Source: Acanthochromis polyacanthus (taxonomy: Eukaryota > Chordata > Actinopteri > Pomacentridae). From it: DNA of 64,000 nt. The stretch's first letter is position 1; every line of letters starts with the position of its first letter. Of this stretch, positions 10,004-19,343 are shown piece after piece. The stretch covers positions 26,459,361-26,523,360 of the forward strand of contig NC_067120.1 in the NCBI RefSeq assembly GCF_021347895.1, given 5' to 3'. The notes beneath the pieces are model-generated. The model saw only the letters and a list, made by a program, of their open reading frames with translations, did not search any database and was not told where the DNA came from. The position numbers were made by a program, and so were the translations under genes.

Positions 10004-10032
10004 GTTGGCCCTGTGCAAATGTGGCACACCTA

Positions 10033-10835
10033 CACTACCAGGCAAAAGTTTGGACTCGCCCCTAATTTTCCAGTATTTTTGTCAAAACAGCCCAATTAAG
10101 AGCTAACTTTAGCAATTTGTTATTTCTAATTATTGCAAGAACATTCATGAGTATGCCATGAACAAAATTTAATCAAGTATGGCACTCAAGTAGGGATATT
10201 TCTAAGCATTTATTGATGAAAGCATTACTAGAAGGTTTAGGTAGCAACATTACCCTATCTTTTGCTTGGTTAAAACACTTAAAATATCTTTACGAAGGGT
10301 TGCATGCCCCCTGTAATAACTATGCTGTCCCAATAGAATGCTTTTCACACCTTGATTCACAGTTCTTTACTCTGTTCACAAATATTTTGTGTTACCTTTT
10401 TGAGTTGATATAAAAGACTGACAATTTCTGGAAAGAAGAATGTCTTTAGCTAATTTGAAAATTATCTAAATCTGAAGTAGCACAAAAATGGCCAGAAAAT
10501 CTCAGTTAAGCAAAGAAAAAAGGATTGAAATTCAGGTTTTGAAAAAAGACGGCTATTCGACAAGACAAATTGCTCAGAAAGATAAAGTCTCACAAAGTGG
10601 AGTTGCAAAAACATTAGAGATATGAAGAAACAGGTTCACATGAAGACAGATTTCGTTCTGGTAGAAGAAGAGTCACGTCTAAAGCTGAAGATAAGTTCAT
10701 CAGGGTCACCAGTCTTCAAAATAGACAAAAGACAGCTCCAGAAATAAGAGCTCAGCTAAACTCAATTAGGAGCAATAATGTGTCAGTGGATACTGTGCGA
10801 TGTAGACTGCGGGAATCTGCTCTGAAAGGCAGATT
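10033..10835 (+). pseudogene. Tc1-like element, 5' part only (second Tc1 family)
   Basis: TA at 10031-10032 is followed by CACTACCAGGCAAAAGTTTG, a Tc1-type terminal repeat. The transposase starts ATG at 10487 (MARKSQLSKEKRIEIQVL), continues STRQIAQKDKVSQSGVAK (paired HTH), then shifts frame near 10620. It goes on with HEDRFRSGRRR (GRPR-like linker), SKAEDKFI, QNRQKTAPEIRAQLN and VSVDTVRCRLRE. It stops where L1 sequence begins at about 10836, so the DDE catalytic domain and right end are missing here and were not found elsewhere in the window. Confidence 0.8.
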
Positions 10836-11545
10836 ATTCAACGAAATCTCCCATATGAATGAAACTTTGCGAAATGTTGCTACAGATGTCGCCACCATTA
10901 AACTTACAACGGCGGAGCTAACTACCACAGTGACAACCATGCATGGATGAGGCACAAGCCCGTATTACACACCTGGAAGAAGCCTCAGAGCAATGGCGTA
11001 GCGAGAAAGCTAACAAAGATAAAGATACCGAGGCTCTCTGGAACCATGTCCAAGTTTTGGAGAATCATAGTAGACGTAATAACGTACGGCTGCTGGGACT
11101 GAAAGAGACTATTGGCACGAATGGGACTCTGCTGGATTGTGTGCAGAGGATACTGTCAGAGGGACTAGGCATGCCTTTAAATGAAGACGTGGTGATTGAG
11201 CGAGTATACAGGCAGCTGGGTCCAATGCCAAATCCGGACCAGCCACCGAGACCGGTGTTGATTCACTTTTTGAGGCAGTCGGCGAGGGACAAAGTGGTCA
11301 ACCTGGCGAAGGAAAAGCGGGGATGTAAATACGGAGGATGTCATCTTTCATTGTTTCCAGATATGTCCAGGGAGCTGGGACAGTCGAGGAAGGCGTTCAC
11401 TCCGGTGAAACACAAACTACAGCAGCTTGACATCAGATACAGTCTATTTTTCCCGGCAACCCTGCATTTCAAATGGAAAGGAAAAAGTCTGAGCTTCAAC
11501 TTGGCAACAGCGGTGGAGAAGTTTATTGATGCTCATCAAACGTAA
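10836..11545 (+). pseudogene. L1 ORF1 protein, 5'-truncated (first L1)
   Basis: From 10836 the frame reads ISHMNETLRNVATDVATI and a coiled coil (TTAELTTTVTT), then shifts by one base near 10943. The 200-codon open frame continues with HLEEASEQW, NHVQVLENHSRRNNVRLLGL (start of the RRM-like transposase_22 domain), VIERVYRQLG and the C-terminal domain with FFPATLHFKW and ending FIDAHQT. This is the usual fish L1 ORF1p: a trimeric RNA-binding chaperone. The 5' end is truncated within the coiled coil, where it joins the broken Tc1. Confidence 0.8.
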
Positions 11546-12013
11546 GATTTGGGGATGCTGAACTGAACTAATGTTAAGGTGAGCTACTAACTCAGACTTT
11601 TCTATGTCCACGAGCGATATCTTTACCTAAAAAGTGTGCGGCAGGGTCAGCATGGACGTCACGGACCAATGTGATATTTCTTTTTATTTTTGGTAGTTTT
11701 TGTTCTTTCTTCAGTATATTTGTGAGCAACATCAGGACTCAGGACTGACTGTGTTGAGGCAGTCGGACACTTTTTGTTTTGAGTTTTTGTGCATGTTTTT
11801 CAGCACAAGTTCTGGTTATAGTAAAAAAGACAAATGTTTGAGAAAAATGTTTCAAACAGAAAGGTACATGGTGATGCATGGCAACCAACACACATGTTTT
11901 TGGTTGACTTATGGTCCTAGGCTGATGTTAATTTCTAACATATGGTTTTTGAATTTTTATTTTGCTCTATTTTTTTTTCTTCTCTTTCTGTGTACTTATG
12001 CAAAACCTAAGTA
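11546..12013 (+). other. L1 inter-ORF region
   Basis: AT-rich sequence between ORF1 stop and ORF2 start of the first L1. An open frame of 104 codons (11700-12014) is T-rich and shows no similarity I recognise; I treat it as chance. Confidence 0.5.
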
Positions 12014-13361
12014 ATGGTGGGTAGGTCGGTTATATTTACGTCATGGAATATAAATGGTTGTGGGAGTCCTGTTAAAAGAAGGAAGGTTTTAACTTAAAGA
12101 ATAACCAAGTTGATGTAGCTTTCATACAGGAATCCCACCTTCAGGGTATAGAGGCAGAGAAATTTAAAGTAGGGTGGGTTGGTCAAATATTTCACAGCTC
12201 CTTTTCAAGCAAAAGTAAAGGGGTATTAATTCTTATTCACAAAAATATACATTTTACTTTATCAAAGGAAATTAAAGATGATGAGGGCAGAATTATATGT
12301 ATTGAAGCAGTAATGGAAGGGACTCCTGTTGTGCTGTGTAATATTTACGCTCCTAACCAGAACAGTTGTAATTTTTTTCATGAAGTCAATAGAATAATTG
12401 GTGATACTTAAGGTCAGATAATTTTGGCCGGAGACTTTAATGAGGTTTTGGACCCAGTTTTGGATAGGAGCTCATAGCGACCGCCTTTAATAACAAGAGA
12501 CAGGGAGGCCCTGCATTTGCTTAATAAAGACATAGGTTTGATTGATATATGGAGACTGACCAATCCAACCATTAGAGATTATACTTTTATTTCCCATCCC
12601 ATAAGACTTATTCAAGGATAGACCTTTTTCTAATAAACGCAGTCCTAGTAGACAGTGTAGTTAGATGTAATATTAAGGCAATAGCTCTAACCGATCATGC
12701 TCCAGTGGAGTTAATTATTCAGATAAATTCTATAACAGAGAGAAAGGGAAGATGGAGGTTAAATACTTCATTGTTATCTGACTTTAAATTCAGAGAAACA
12801 GTAGAGAAAGTGATTCTGATTCTGATTCTGAGAAAGACCTAAAAGAATTTTTTGAAATTAATATTGGCAGTATTGAAGAATAAACTACTGTTTGGGAGGC
12901 ATCTAAGGGGTACATCTGGGGTAAATTCATAGCACAAGCAACAAAAAAGAAGAATGATAATATTGAAAAATATTCGAGTCTAGAAATGGAAATAAAAAAG
13001 AGAGAAAATGATTTGTTGACCAATTTCTCCAATTTCAAATTTCAGGAGATTGGTAAACTTAAATTCACTTAAAATGATATGTATAATAAAAAGGCAGAGT
13101 ATGCACTTTTTAGATTAAAAACAAATTCTTATGAGGCGGGAGAAAAATCTGGAAAATTGTTAGCGAGACAATTAAAGGAGAGAAAGAATTCTAATGTGAT
13201 TCCGGTTATAAAACAAGGAGACCAACGGTTCTGTTTGACTAAAGAAATTAATAATATTTTTCAACAATACTATAAAGAGCTGTACACGTCTTCTATATCT
13301 AAATCCCAAGAGCAAATTGACTAGTTCTTAGCCAACATTGAAGTTCCCAAATTGCACTCAG
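12014..13361 (+). pseudogene. L1 ORF2, endonuclease and start of RT (first L1)
   Basis: The ATG at 12014 gives MVGRSVIFTSWNINGCGSP, the L1 endonuclease start. QVDVAFIQESHLQG, VVLCNIYAPNQNS, ILAGDFNEVLDPVLDRSS, RIDLFLINAVL and ALTDHAPVEL follow in shifting frames, covering the APE nuclease catalytic motifs. From 13079 comes MYNKKAEYALFRLKTNSYEAGEKSGKLL in an 81-codon frame up to the point where a second LINE is inserted (13362-13367). At least four frameshifts or stops make it inactive. The remainder of ORF2 resumes at 17529. Confidence 0.8.
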
Positions 13362-13451
13362 AAGATGGCGGCAGGGGGAGGCTGCAGGTTGGCAGGCCCT
13401 GCCATAGATATACTAGATGCCTCGCCAGCCAATGAGCGATGCGTCAGTGCA

Positions 13452-13462
13452 CCGCCATCTTG
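13452..13462 (+). promoter_or_regulatory. YY1-type motif CCGCCATCTTG
   Basis: CCGCCATCTTG matches the YY1 consensus CCGCCATnTT. A reversed copy, AAGATGGCGGC, lies at the insertion start (13362-13372). Mammalian L1 5' UTRs also use a YY1 site close to their 5' end to fix the transcription start; a similar role here is inference. Confidence 0.4.
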
Positions 13463-13536
13463 GAACGGGAGCAAGCGAGAGTAAACAAACCAGCGATAAG
13501 CGTGTCCATCACACACCGATTGCCAAAAAGCTCAAA

Positions 13537-13616
13537 ATGCCACAGTCTTGTGCGGCCTGGGGCTGCACAATACAACGCAACCCAAACACAAGGGCACAAG
13601 GAATCACATTCCACAA
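13537..13616 (+). CDS. THAP-domain first exon inside the LINE 5' region
   Basis: The ATG at 13537 opens MPQSCAAWGCTIQRNP and ends GITFHK at a GTGAGT donor (13617). This is the N-terminal exon of a THAP finger: CxxxxC spacing followed by the FHK before the first intron, as in fish THAP genes. No second THAP exon (the CxxH half) was found in the 700 bases that follow. Upstream lies GCACCGCCATCTTGGAACG (13449-13467), a YY1-type site. It may be a captured host or transposon promoter with first exon now used as the LINE 5' UTR, or part of a separate element. It cannot make a full finger alone. Confidence 0.6.
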
Positions 13617-14317
13617 GTGAGTATGCCCTTTCCATTGAACTTTTCACAGATTTCACCAGATATTGTAGCAGAAACCCATGGTATGATACCAAGATGTTGT
13701 CAGTCTGTGGCTATATCTTTGGAGAAGTGCACACAGAGATGGCAAATTGGGTTTCAGAAATAAACTGATACTGAACTTAGAAAAGGATATATTGTTTTTG
13801 ATGAGCAGTTAATGAAATCAATATTATATCTAGCTTTTTTCACGCAGGCATGGAACACAAGTAAATTGAAGAATTTAGACATGGTTCCAACTTTGTGCTA
13901 GCTATGTGCTGTTATTGTTGTTCCCTTTTTTTCTGAGTGAGGAAAATCTATGCCTGTAAGTACTGAATTACTTACTGTTTGTGTTATTGAATTGAGCAAG
14001 TACGATGCTGTTGAGTTTGACCTTGTACTATTTTCCGCGACCGCAATGCTAACCGTTAGCATGTCAATGGGTTTTCCCATAGGAATTAGCATCAAGCTAG
14101 TGGACTTTGTTTATACGCGTGTAATTGTTCAAAGATGTTAATCCCATATGGAAATGCGGCACAAAAAAAGGAATAATCAGTAGACTAAATAAATAAAACT
14201 TAGAAGCTGCTTATCATGGTGATCAGAGTAACCTGACATCACAACAGGTCAACACAACAAACAGTTGCAGGAAAAGGGCGCGCAGTTGTGTCTATAACTA
14301 CCAGCTCCCGTTTTTAT

Positions 14318-14998
14318 ATGTGCTGCCGAGGATCAGCTGTTTCAACCTTGCTGTGCTCTTTACTCCTTTTGTGTGGGGATGTACAACTAAACCCTGGACC
14401 TGGCGGCGGGGAAGAGCAAACTGGAGCAAATGGCGTTTCTCCCTTGTGTGGATCTGCAGCAGGCACGGTTGCAGTGAGTTACCCGTGCGAGCACAGTCAA
14501 ACATGCGGATTAATTTGTTTGCCATCAACACTGGCTGCGGCGAAGGTTAGACCTTTACCTTTACCATCACAACTTTCTCCTGTGATAAATGCGCCTTGTC
14601 CAGCGAGTACTGAGACACTGCATAAGCAGCTCATACGGGGTGCTTTAGAACCAACATCAGGCACAGAACCTTGTCCGAATGACCGGATAACAAAACGGAA
14701 TGGCGCATTGGGAAAAGTTGCAACGGCATGTGAGTCTGCGCGCTCGCCTCGTGTATTCATGCCGTCTCACCCTACCGCTGTTGCTAAACAACAACGACTC
14801 AGACTATTTCAGACTGTAAACCACGCTAAAGTACTCTGGGACCCAAAGGTTAAACCTAAGGGTGTATTTGGAGGTCACCTAAACATAAGAAGCGCAGCAC
14901 TAAAATCTGAACAACTGGAACAGCTGTTAATACATTCTAACCCACCTTATAGACTTAGTCTTTACAAACAAAACCAACCGGATCACAAAAGTTTATAA
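14318..14998 (+). pseudogene. LINE ORF N-terminus with signal-like segment and 2A motif
   Basis: The frame runs from an upstream GTG at 14288, but the first ATG is 14318: MCCRGSAVSTLLCSLLLLCG, a hydrophobic N-terminus. GDVQLNPGP follows directly (14375-14401), matching the D(V/I)xxNPGP 2A ribosome-skipping motif with Gln in place of the usual Glu. A Gly/Pro/Cys-containing region comes next, and the start of the endonuclease (GHLNIRSAALKSEQLEQLL) at about 14870-14940. The frame then jumps: residues expected to follow are missing and the sequence continues in another frame as IDLVFTNKTNR. The frame stops at 14998. Confidence 0.7.
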
Positions 14999-15214
14999 TT
15001 TAATTACAGGTCTTTCGGACCATAATTTAACGTTAGTTGCTAGGAAATTGTCAAAAGTACGCTACAAACACTTACATAAGGTTGAATTAAATGAATCTGT
15101 ATCATATATCCCAAGGAAAGACTTTGACATGTTCGACAACGAAATAAGACAGGTAAATTGGTTTGATATGTAAATGATAAAGACTGTAATGTAGCTTCTA
15201 GTGACTTAACAGAA
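14944..15214 (+). pseudogene. Endonuclease C-terminal remnant of the 2A LINE
   Basis: From about 14944 a second frame gives IDLVFTNKTNRITKVYNLIT and GLSDHNLTLVARKL, the SDH motif that closes the APE-type nuclease, followed by DFDMFDNEIRQVNWFD. A further one-base shift near 15170 leads into DKDCNVASSDLTEMFQ and the RT frame. Most of the nuclease core (the part with the NxxxxxxE and GDFN motifs) is deleted, so this copy could not nick DNA itself. Confidence 0.65.
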
Positions 15215-17308
15215 ATGTTTCAGAAGACTGTTTATAAATTTTCAAAAGTGAGAAAGGCAAAGACTAAAGGAAAGATCCCCCTACCATGGCTTAATGATAA
15301 TTTATGGAAATTGATGAGAATTCGAGATTCAGCGCTGAAGAAGTACCATAAAACAGGACTTACAACAGATCGACTCATCTATAACGGCCTTCGAAATAAA
15401 GTCGTACAGCAGTTAAGACAAGCCAAAGCAAATTTTTTTATAAATATAATTACACAAGCTAAAGGAAATTCTAAACAACTATGGCAAGCAATAGACAAAT
15501 TAACAGGTAAAAGGCAGTCCGAGAAGGGAACAATAGAGCTGAAAATAGATGGGAAATGTTATAAGGATGGTCCAACAGTTGCAAATCTTTTCAATAATTA
15601 TTTTATAGATTCAGTTAATGAAATTATTCAACACACCACCAGACTGGAACCTTTTACCTGTTCACCACTTCAGCCTTCCACTCCTGATAGTGAGGTTTTT
15701 TCCCTTAAACACATTGATCACTTTAAAATAAATAAAATAAATAAAATGATACAATCCCTATCCAACTCAAAGGCCAAACATTACTGGGGACTTGACAGCT
15801 CCCTCATTAAACAACATAGGGAGAGTTTAACACCAGCTATAACGCAGATAGTTAATAAATCCATCACTGAGTGTGTGTTCCTCAGTGTCTTTAAAACTGC
15901 TGTCATAACTCCAATTTACAAATCTGGAAGCAAAAATGAAACAATAAATTACAGGCCTTTTAGTATATTGCCTGTAATATCAAAAATACTTGAGAAAACC
16001 ATCGTAGAGCAGTTAACAGAACGTCTCAACAGCAATAATTTGCTGCACTCAATGCAGTTCGGTTTTCAACGCAATTACTCCACTGATGCAGCTTGCTGTT
16101 ACTTAATAGAAAACATAAAGGCCATCTTAGACAAGGGGGGCACGGTGGGTGCTGTGTTTCTGGACTTGCGAAAAGCCTTTGACACGGTAGACCACCGTGT
16201 CCTCCTGTCCAAGCTTTCTCAATATAATTTGTCCATTGATATACTTAAATGGTTACAATCATATCTCTCAAATCGGGTGCAGTGTGTGAGAATAAACAAT
16301 GCACTGTCTTCTTTGTTGCCTTGCACAACTGGGGTCCCACAAGGGTCTATTTTGGGACCCTTGTTGTTCAGCCTTTATATTAACGATCTTCCGGCTGTGT
16401 GCAAAGAAGTAGACATCATAATGTACGCAGATGATGTCGTCATCTACGTACATGGGAGGGATATGGAGCAAGTGGCATCTAAATTGTCTTCTGCAATGGA
16501 TAAAATAAGTAATTGGCTTAAATCTTCTCATTTAACTTTAAATGTTAAGAAAACAGTTGGAATGTATTTTACAAAGTCGAACAGATCGAAAGAAATACCA
16601 AATATCTATGTTGATGGGGCAAAAATAAATATTGTGACAGATATAAAATATCGAGGAGTCCATTTGGACCAAACGCTGAGCTTTAAAAAGCACATTAAAA
16701 ATCTATGCAATTCAGTTAGATTTAATATCTCCTCTTTTAGACACATCAGGAATAATTTGACAATTGAGGCATCTTTCATGTACTTTAATGCTATGATTAC
16801 TTCTCATATCACTTACTGCCTGTCCTGTTGGTCTCAGGTCAATGAGACCACACTCAGACCACTGAGATCACTTTATAATCAGGCTTTAAAGGTACTGGAC
16901 AGAAAATCTCTTCGTTATCATCATTGTAATATCCTCAGTAAATATAATATACTCAGTTTTGACAATCTCATCTTGTATTCAAATTTAAGAACAGTTTTTA
17001 AAATTGTAAATAACACTGCTCCACCTCCATTAACAAAATTCATACATTTTTATTCCGAACAAACAACTCGAACATCTCGCTCCACTGCACACCAAAACTG
17101 TGCCATCCCAAAAAGATACTCTGCCTTTGCACAGACAGCCTTTTCATTTAAAACCATTAAACAGTGGAATCAGCTCCCAGACAGTCTGAAGGGGTCTGTG
17201 GATTTGAACATTTTTTCTAGGAACTTAAAGAAATACTTCCTTGATAGGCAACTGTGTCAGCATCAGTCCACTGAAATTGTTCATTTCCTTATTTTATGTA
17301 AATTGTAG
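15215..17308 (+). CDS. Reverse transcriptase of the 2A LINE, 697-codon open frame
   Basis: An uninterrupted frame. NYRPFSILPVISKILEK is RT motif 1/2, then FGFQRNYSTDAAC. VFLDLRKAFDTVDH is motif A with the first catalytic Asp. GVPQGSILGPLLFSLYIND is motif B and IIMYADDVVIYVHG is motif C with YADD. SSHLTLNVKKTVGMYF and IKYRGVHLDQTLSF follow, and the C-terminal thumb and tail end TIKQWNQLPDSLKGSVDLN. The true protein would start upstream with the endonuclease; the listed ATG only opens this fragment. Frame integrity over 2.1 kb suggests a fairly young insertion, although the nuclease is deleted. Confidence 0.85.
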   Translation: MFQKTVYKFSKVRKAKTKGKIPLPWLNDNLWKLMRIRDSALKKYHKTGLTTDRLIYNGLRNKVVQQLRQAKANFFINIITQAKGNSKQLWQAIDKLTGKRQSEKGTIELKIDGKCYKDGPTVANLFNNYFIDSVNEIIQHTTRLEPFTCSPLQPSTPDSEVFSLKHIDHFKINKINKMIQSLSNSKAKHYWGLDSSLIKQHRESLTPAITQIVNKSITECVFLSVFKTAVITPIYKSGSKNETINYRPFSILPVISKILEKTIVEQLTERLNSNNLLHSMQFGFQRNYSTDAACCYLIENIKAILDKGGTVGAVFLDLRKAFDTVDHRVLLSKLSQYNLSIDILKWLQSYLSNRVQCVRINNALSSLLPCTTGVPQGSILGPLLFSLYINDLPAVCKEVDIIMYADDVVIYVHGRDMEQVASKLSSAMDKISNWLKSSHLTLNVKKTVGMYFTKSNRSKEIPNIYVDGAKINIVTDIKYRGVHLDQTLSFKKHIKNLCNSVRFNISSFRHIRNNLTIEASFMYFNAMITSHITYCLSCWSQVNETTLRPLRSLYNQALKVLDRKSLRYHHCNILSKYNILSFDNLILYSNLRTVFKIVNNTAPPPLTKFIHFYSEQTTRTSRSTAHQNCAIPKRYSAFAQTAFSFKTIKQWNQLPDSLKGSVDLNIFSRNLKKYFLDRQLCQHQSTEIVHFLILCKL

Positions 17309-17528
17309 CCTGGCTTTTTTAAATGTACATACTGTAAATTGATTAGTATTATTAATATTGTATTTAGTGCTACTGTAAATTGTAATGTGTATTTTAATTG
17401 TGTGACCTGCCCAGGGACTGCAGATGGAAAATAGCAATAACTAAATCTGATACAAAGCATCTCTTCTTTTCAAGAATAATGCATTTGTATATGGTCCCTG
17501 ACAAATAAACTAATAAAATAAATAAATA
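17309..17528 (+). other. 3' UTR and tail of the 2A LINE
   Basis: Contains GACCTGCCCAGGGACTGCAG and GGTCCCTGACAAATAAAC, a 3' end seen in many fish LINEs, and ends in AATAAA-type repeats against the returning L1 sequence at 17529. Confidence 0.7.
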
Positions 17529-18388
17529 AAGATGCAGATAAATTAGAACTCTCAATAACAGAGGGAGAAATAAGAGAGGCAATTTCATCAATGGCAAATG
17601 GGAAATCACCTGGTTATGATGGCCTTCCAGTTGAGTATTATAAAGTGTTTATAGATATACTTGCACCAATATTGCAAAAGGTTTTTCAATAAATGTTTGA
17701 CAAAGGTCGACTATCTTCTACATTCAATGAAACTCTGATCTCGTTGATCCCTAAGACAGGGAGGGACGTGACGGATCCATCCAATTATAGACGAATCAGT
17801 CTGATCAATCTTGATTGTAAAATTTTAACCAAAATTTTGGCTACCAGGTTACAATTGGTTTTGCCAAATATTATCCATCCTAGTCAAGTGGGTTTTATGA
17901 AGAACAGGACTTCAACAGATAATGTAAGATTTCTATTGCACTTGATGTGGCTCAGTCAGTCACAAGATACTCCAGTTGCCGCTCTTTCTCTAGATGCGGA
18001 AAAAGCCTTTGACAGGGTGGAGTGGCAATGTTTGTTCTCCACCCTGTCTCATTTTGGCTTTAATGTAAATTTTATTAAATGGATAAAAATGTTGTATACT
18101 GAACCTAGAGCTGCAGTGATGACTAATGGCATGGTTTCTCCCTTTTTCAGTGGACACACCAGGGTTGTCCTGTCAGCCCTTTACTATTTATAATTTTCTT
18201 GGAGTCAAAGGTGGTGCGACTGAACACAAATTACTCTTATATGCAGATGATATCCTGGCAATAGTGTCAGATCCCTTGGCTTCTTTACCTTACCTAATGG
18301 AAACAATTCAGACCTTTTCTAAATTTTCAGGTTATTCTGTTAACTGGAGTAAGTCGGAAGCCATGCCTCTCTCTAGAACTTGCAAGCG
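17529..18388 (+). pseudogene. L1 ORF2 continued: RT domain (first L1)
   Basis: The split L1 resumes with ADKLELSITEGEIREAISS and GKSPGYDGLPVEYYK (RT motif 0/1), LISLIPKTGRDVTDPSNYR, GFMKNRTSTDNV, SLDAEKAFDRVEW (motif A) and, in another frame, HQGCPVSPLLFIIFL (motif B). A short deletion follows, then GATEHKLLLYADDILAIVSD (motif C) and SKFSGYSVNWSKSEAMPLS. It ends abruptly at about 18388, where a second L1 begins. The thumb and C-terminal Cys region were not found later. TAA at 17690 and frameshifts make it inactive. Confidence 0.8.
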
Positions 18389-18772
18389 TTTGATTTGAAA
18401 GAAGCGCCGCTGCTGGACAGGGCGCACCAATCACTTCTGCCGGTGCCGGGACGGGGAAGCCCCCCACGCGTTATTGTGGCCCATCTCCATTACTACCACG
18501 ACTGCACAAACATCCTCCGCCTCGCCCGAGAGAAACAACGGATCAAGATGAGCGACATGAGCATCTCAGTTTTCCCGGAATACACTGCAAAAACAGCCAA
18601 AGCCCGTGCTGCGTTCAACAACATCAGACGACAGCTTCGGGAGATAGAGGGGATGAAGTTTGGAATCCTCTACCCAGCCCGGCTCAGGATCACCTACCAA
18701 AACATGGAAAAAACCTTCTCCACTCCAGAGGAGGCCCAAACGTACATAACACAGAACATTACAGGACGTTAA
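18389..18772 (+). pseudogene. L1 ORF1 C-terminal part (second L1)
   Basis: The frame reads HQSLLPVPGRGSPPRVIVAH, REKQRIKMSDMSISVFPEYT and FGILYPARLRITYQN, ending ITQNITGR. This is the RRM plus C-terminal domain of a fish L1 ORF1p of a different lineage from the first L1 (for comparison it has RVIVAHLHYY where the other has RPVLIHFLR). It is 5' truncated at the join with the first L1 RT. Intact as far as it goes. Confidence 0.8.
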
Positions 18773-19343
18773 ACTGATGGCAATTGGTTCACCGACCAGG
18801 TAACAAATACAAATAGGAGTAAGCCTTTAAAATCCCATTTATTAACACTCTGTGGATTAGCAAAGTATGTACGTTATAGTTCTGTTTTAGAAATATTATA
18901 TTGCCATCCTGTTTACCCTTTGTTGACTCTTTAGCACATACAGTTGAGCAAGTCTGGATGACATTTGTTCTTATTCCAGTTACTTTAACCCAAATCAAAC
19001 ATTTTGGCTTATTTTTGCGTTGTGTGGGGCAAAGTGAATACAGACAGTTCATCTCGTTAGCTCTTAATGCCAATTCAGATGTGCCTTTATTTTCTCTTTC
19101 ATTGTTGATGAGTTGCTTTGTTGTGTTTAGTAGGGAAAGTAGCAGTTTAGCAGTCATCTCCGTGCACTTTAGTGCTTTTTTTTTCCGTTTTATGACGGAG
19201 TTGGGGGTGCGACCTTCCACGGGGGTGGTGGTCATGCACGGAGGGGAGGGATATTATCACTTTTTATTTATTTTTCCTTCATGTGTGTGTTTGTTCTCCT
19301 TCTTAATGTCAGAGACACAATCTATATTCAGCTTACTTACTAA
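18773..19343 (+). other. L1 inter-ORF region (second L1)
   Basis: About 570 bases between ORF1 stop and the ORF2 ATG at 19344. T-rich, with GGGGGTGGTGGTCATGCACGG near 19205. No gene seen; open frames on both strands are unrelated to known proteins. Confidence 0.5.

Larger units (their letters stand above)
6884..10032 (-). mobile_element. CR1/L2/Rex1-group LINE, nearly full length but broken
   Basis: One element read right to left. It has an N-terminus and endonuclease (10003 to about 9255), a linker (9258-8519), a reverse transcriptase (8500-7187) and a 3' UTR (7186-6884) ending GGAGAAATAAAGGACT. The 3' end falls against the RT motif of the older LINE to the left, so it inserted into it. Its 5' side meets a Tc1 end at 10033. 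Frameshifts break the single ORF into at least six pieces. Confidence 0.75.
13368..17528 (+). mobile_element. 2A-motif LINE inserted into L1 ORF2
   Basis: A 4.16-kb insertion splits the L1 reading KLHSED|ADKLEL. The 6-bp AAGATG is present on both sides (13362-13367 and 17529-17534), a short target duplication or microhomology. Contents in order: 5' region with a THAP exon, an N-terminal frame with a 2A-like motif, an endonuclease remnant, a 697-codon reverse transcriptase frame, a 3' UTR and an AATAAATAAATAAATAA tail. The tail and domain order show non-LTR retrotransposition. The RT resembles the CR1/L2/Crack side of the LINE tree. Confidence 0.8.

Noticed and set aside
11700..12014. 104-codon frame between L1 ORF1 and ORF2
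   Set aside because: T-rich, no resemblance to known L1 products, and not conserved between the two L1 copies.
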